Shown here in pieces: positions 61,551 to 64,000 of a stretch of 64,000 bases of DNA. Source of the stretch: Streptomyces sp. NBC_01465. GTDB lineage: Bacteria; Actinomycetota; Actinomycetes; Streptomycetales; Streptomycetaceae. The stretch covers positions 7,378,001 through 7,442,000 of the forward strand of contig NZ_CP109467.1 in the NCBI RefSeq assembly GCF_036227325.1, in the 5' to 3' direction. The position numbers and the translations under genes were made by a program. The notes under the pieces are model-generated. The model ran no database searches and was not told the origin of the DNA. It worked only from the letters and a program-made list of their open reading frames with translations. Position 1 is the first letter of the stretch. Each line of letters opens with the position of its first letter.

Positions 61551-62930
61551 TTACGCGGGTACGGCCACCGCCTTCTCCCCCCGGGGCTGCCGCAGCAGCA
61601 ACGAAAGGCAGGCGGCCACGATCGAGACTCCGCCGGCCATCGCATACGCCCCGTCGTAGCCCCACGAGTCGACGACCATCGCGCCGAGCCCGCCACCGAA
61701 CAGGCCGCTCACCAGCTTGGCGCTGTAGACCATGCCATAGTTCGATGCGTTGTTGTTCTCGCCGAAGTAGTCCGGTACGAGGGCCGCGAAGAGCGGATAG
61801 AACGCGCCGCCCGCGAAGCCGGACACAAAGGCGAAGACCAGGAACAGCCACTCGCTGCGGACGTCGCCCGCCCACAGCACCCCGAACTGCGCGACCGCCA
61901 GGGTCAGACAGACGTAGGTGAGGGTGCGCTGACGGCCGAGCCGGTCGGAGAGCCAGCCGACGACCCCGCGCCCGGTGCCGTTGATCACCGACATGACACC
62001 CATCGAGGAGGCCGCGATGAGCGGGCCGAAGCCGATGTCCTTGGCGTACGGAACCTGGAAGGAGATCCCGAAGATGGAGACGCCCGCACAGCACAGCATG
62101 CAGAACCACATCAGCGGGACGACCCCGGTCTTCAGCGCCTCGCCCGGCGTGAACTGCCGTACCGCGGGCGGGTTCTTGGCCATCGCCAGGGCGATCTTCT
62201 CGTCGCTCGCGGTGTTCAGCGGGTCCACCTCGGCCGGCCACCAGTTCTTCGGCGGGTCCTTGAAGAACATCCCGGCCACCAGCGTCACGGCGAGGACGTA
62301 GAAGCCGACGAGGTCCAGCACGGTGCGGTAGTTCGAGGTGTTGAAGCCGTACTGGAAGAGGAAGATGAACGGCACGGCCCCGTACGCGAACGCCCCGTTG
62401 ACCAGGCCCGTCTTGCCGCCCTTGCGCTCCGGGTACCACTTGCCGACCATGTTGACGCAGGTCGAGTAGATCAGCCCGGACCCCGTACCGCCGAGGAAGC
62501 CGAAGCCGACCAGAGCGAAACCGATGTTGGGCGCGTGGCTGAGGCTCACGAACCCCAGCAGGGAGAGCACCGAACCGATCAGCATCGCCGCCCGGCTGGT
62601 GAGGATCCCCTTCTCGCGCAGTTTGCCGGTCGGGAAGGACACCGCCGCCTGGAAGAAGATCCAGACGCTCAGCACCCAGAAGGTGTTGGAGGACGTCCAG
62701 TGCTTCGCCTCGGAAAGCGTGTCCTCGGCGGATCCGAAGGCGTACTCGAAGACGCTGATGGCGAGCATCGCCGCCCAGGGCAGCGCCACCATCGTCCAGC
62801 GCGGCCGGCCGAGTATCCGGTGGTCGCTCTCGCCGATCCGGTAGACGCGGCCGCGGGCGTCCTTGACCTCTCGATATGCCTGACCGGCGGTGGCCCGTCC
62901 GGTCTCGGTGGCTGTGTGTTCCGTTGTCAT
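61551..62930 (-). CDS. OFA-family MFS transporter (oxalate/formate antiporter type), copy 1
   Basis: ATG 62930 is preferred: GAGGAG lies 10 nt upstream, whereas the longer frame needs a TTG at 62951. The protein has 459 residues and 12 helices. Features are FGFLGGTGSGLIYSTCVNMVGKWYPERKGGKTGLVNGAFAYG and GFAGGAFYPLFAALVPDYFGENNNASNYGMVYSAKL. A cytoplasmic loop FFKDPPKNWWPAEVDPLN follows helix 6. It is a tandem paralogue of the gene just upstream (1 bp apart) and differs clearly from the OFA protein at 36185. A substrate among small carboxylates is likely. Confidence 0.9.
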   Translation of the reverse strand: MTTEHTATETGRATAGQAYREVKDARGRVYRIGESDHRILGRPRWTMVALPWAAMLAISVFEYAFGSAEDTLSEAKHWTSSNTFWVLSVWIFFQAAVSFPTGKLREKGILTSRAAMLIGSVLSLLGFVSLSHAPNIGFALVGFGFLGGTGSGLIYSTCVNMVGKWYPERKGGKTGLVNGAFAYGAVPFIFLFQYGFNTSNYRTVLDLVGFYVLAVTLVAGMFFKDPPKNWWPAEVDPLNTASDEKIALAMAKNPPAVRQFTPGEALKTGVVPLMWFCMLCCAGVSIFGISFQVPYAKDIGFGPLIAASSMGVMSVINGTGRGVVGWLSDRLGRQRTLTYVCLTLAVAQFGVLWAGDVRSEWLFLVFAFVSGFAGGAFYPLFAALVPDYFGENNNASNYGMVYSAKLVSGLFGGGLGAMVVDSWGYDGAYAMAGGVSIVAACLSLLLRQPRGEKAVAVPA

Positions 62931-62931
62931 C

Positions 62932-64000
62932 TCAGGCCATCTCCTCGCCAAGCGGTTGCGGGTTCGGCTGGAGGCGTCGCTTGACCTGCGGCTGCGGACG
63001 TCCTGGAGCCTTGAGGAAGAGTGCGAGCACGGCTGATGCGAAGCCGATGGAACCGGCGAACGCGAAGGCGCCGCCGTATCCCCACGAGTCGACGGCGACG
63101 GCGCCCATGCCGGAGCCGACGAGGCCGGAGATCAGCTTGGAGCTGTAGACCATGCCGTAGTTGGAAGCGTTGTGGTTCTCACCGAAGTAGTCCGCGGTCA
63201 TCGCCGCGAACAGGGGGAAGATGGCGCCGCCGCCGAAGCCGGAGACCATCGAGCAGAAGAGGAAGAAGGGCATCGAGCCGATGTCCCCGGAGAAGAAGAC
63301 CCCGAACTGCGCGGCCCCCAGCACGATGCAGACGATGATCAGGGTGTTGCGGCGGCCGTACTTGTCGGAGATCCAGCCGATGACACCGCGGCCTGTGCCG
63401 TTCACGATCGCCTTGAGCGACATGGCCGTTGCCACGATCCCGCCGGCGAAGCCCATCTCCTTGCCGAACGGCACCTGCATGGCGATGCCGAAGATGTTGA
63501 TGCCGGCCGTGCAGAGCAGGCAGAACCACATCATCCACAGCAGGGGAGTCCTGGCCGCCTCCCGCGGGGTGTACTGCTTGACCGCCGGAGGGTTCTTCGC
63601 CAGCGCCCGGACGATCCGGGGGTCGTCGGAGACCTTCAGCGGGTCGACGTGCGCGGGCCACCAGTTCTTCGGCGGGTCCTTGAAGAACCAGCCGGCGACC
63701 GCGACGACGGTGCAGCAGACCACGCCGACCATCACCAGCACGGTCTCGTAGTTGGAGAGGTCCATGTACGAGGTGAAGAGGAAGACGAAGGGCACCGAGC
63801 CATAGGCGAAACCGCCGTTGACCATGCCGGTCTTGCCGCCCTTGCGCTCCGGGTACCACTTGCCGACCATGTTCACGCAGGTCGCGTAGACGAGGCCGGC
63901 GCCGATGCCGCTGAACATCCCGAAGCCGAGGTACGCGACGGCCACATGCGGTGCGTACGCCAGGGACAGATAGCCCAGTACGGTTCCGAGCGCGCCAAGG
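62932..64000 (-). CDS. OFA-family MFS transporter, copy 2, N-terminus outside the window
   Basis: The frame is open to the window edge, so the first helices are missing; at least 355 residues are present. It shares long blocks with copy 1: VNMVGKWYPERKGGKTGMVNG, FFKDPPKNWWPAHVDPLK, FAAMTADYFGENHNASNYGM and INGTGRG-like IVNGTGRGVIGWISD. The nearly identical DNA around 62401-62480 and 63821-63900 points to tandem duplication. It comes first in the transcript. Its C-terminus PQVKRRLQPNPQPLGEEMA is more basic than in copy 1. Confidence 0.9.
   Translation of the reverse strand, partial: LGALGTVLGYLSLAYAPHVAVAYLGFGMFSGIGAGLVYATCVNMVGKWYPERKGGKTGMVNGGFAYGSVPFVFLFTSYMDLSNYETVLVMVGVVCCTVVAVAGWFFKDPPKNWWPAHVDPLKVSDDPRIVRALAKNPPAVKQYTPREAARTPLLWMMWFCLLCTAGINIFGIAMQVPFGKEMGFAGGIVATAMSLKAIVNGTGRGVIGWISDKYGRRNTLIIVCIVLGAAQFGVFFSGDIGSMPFFLFCSMVSGFGGGAIFPLFAAMTADYFGENHNASNYGMVYSSKLISGLVGSGMGAVAVDSWGYGGAFAFAGSIGFASAVLALFLKAPGRPQPQVKRRLQPNPQPLGEEMA

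Overview
The window is very GC-rich, with third codon positions close to saturated with G/C, many GTG starts, Tat and lipoprotein exports, large secreted carbohydrate-active enzymes, and ROK, GntR/FCD, MarR and Lrp regulators. Together these point to a Streptomyces (or very close actinomycete) chromosome, probably part of an arm rich in sugar-utilisation genes. I see no rRNA, tRNA, CRISPR array or recognisable transposase.

Layout. (1) 1-9402: a run of secreted polysaccharide-active enzymes on the + strand: the end of a GH29 alpha-L-fucosidase, a GH27 alpha-galactosidase, then a GH18 chitinase-like enzyme, a GH8 enzyme and a glucose/sorbosone-dehydrogenase-like beta-propeller. The last three share the same N-terminal pair of CBM35-like modules. 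(2) 9395-14113 (-): a branched-chain amino-acid-type ABC importer in which both permeases and one ATPase are fused in one polypeptide. (3) 14238-24767: an acyl-CoA ligase, a 14-TM efflux pump with a divergent Lrp-type regulator, a LysR / bile-acid-symporter-like divergent pair, an oxidoreductase / MarR divergent pair with two clear operators, and a GT39-like membrane glycosyltransferase. (4) 24798-29385: a secreted propeller-like protein, folD behind a ZTP riboswitch, and a second GH27 enzyme. (5) 29462-39524: a formate/oxalate island: fdhD, an NAD-type formate dehydrogenase whose alpha subunit is split over two genes, a PanE-like reductase, an OFA-family transporter with a tiny membrane partner, a FabH homologue, and a GntR/FCD regulator. 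Similar short motifs precede the dehydrogenase, the reductase/transporter pair and the regulator. (6) 39549-41503: an NmrA-like protein and LtrA. (7) 41699-52958: a ROK regulator, a ribose-type sugar ABC importer, a Gfo/Idh/MocA dehydrogenase, a TIM-barrel isomerase, and a 1230-residue secreted protein combining a sugar-dehydrogenase propeller, PKD, CBM6, ThuA and 3-keto-disaccharide-hydrolase domains. (8) 53051-61468: an eight-gene, translationally coupled 'ebo'-type operon in which a myo-inositol-1-phosphate-synthase homologue occupies the place expected for the EboD cyclase. (9) 61551-64000 (-): two tandem OFA-family transporters, the second cut by the window end.

How the parts may work together. 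The ROK gene and the giant secreted protein share an unusual promoter layout, which suggests that region 7 is one regulon: extracellular oxidation and cleavage of a glycoside, import by the ABC system, then intracellular oxidation and isomerisation. The ebo-type operon follows directly and could use an inositol-phosphate-derived cyclitol to make or move a prenylated metabolite; this is inference. Two genes (eboC-like and the formate dehydrogenase diaphorase) contain in-frame copies of a palindromic repeat of a kind normally found between Streptomyces genes.
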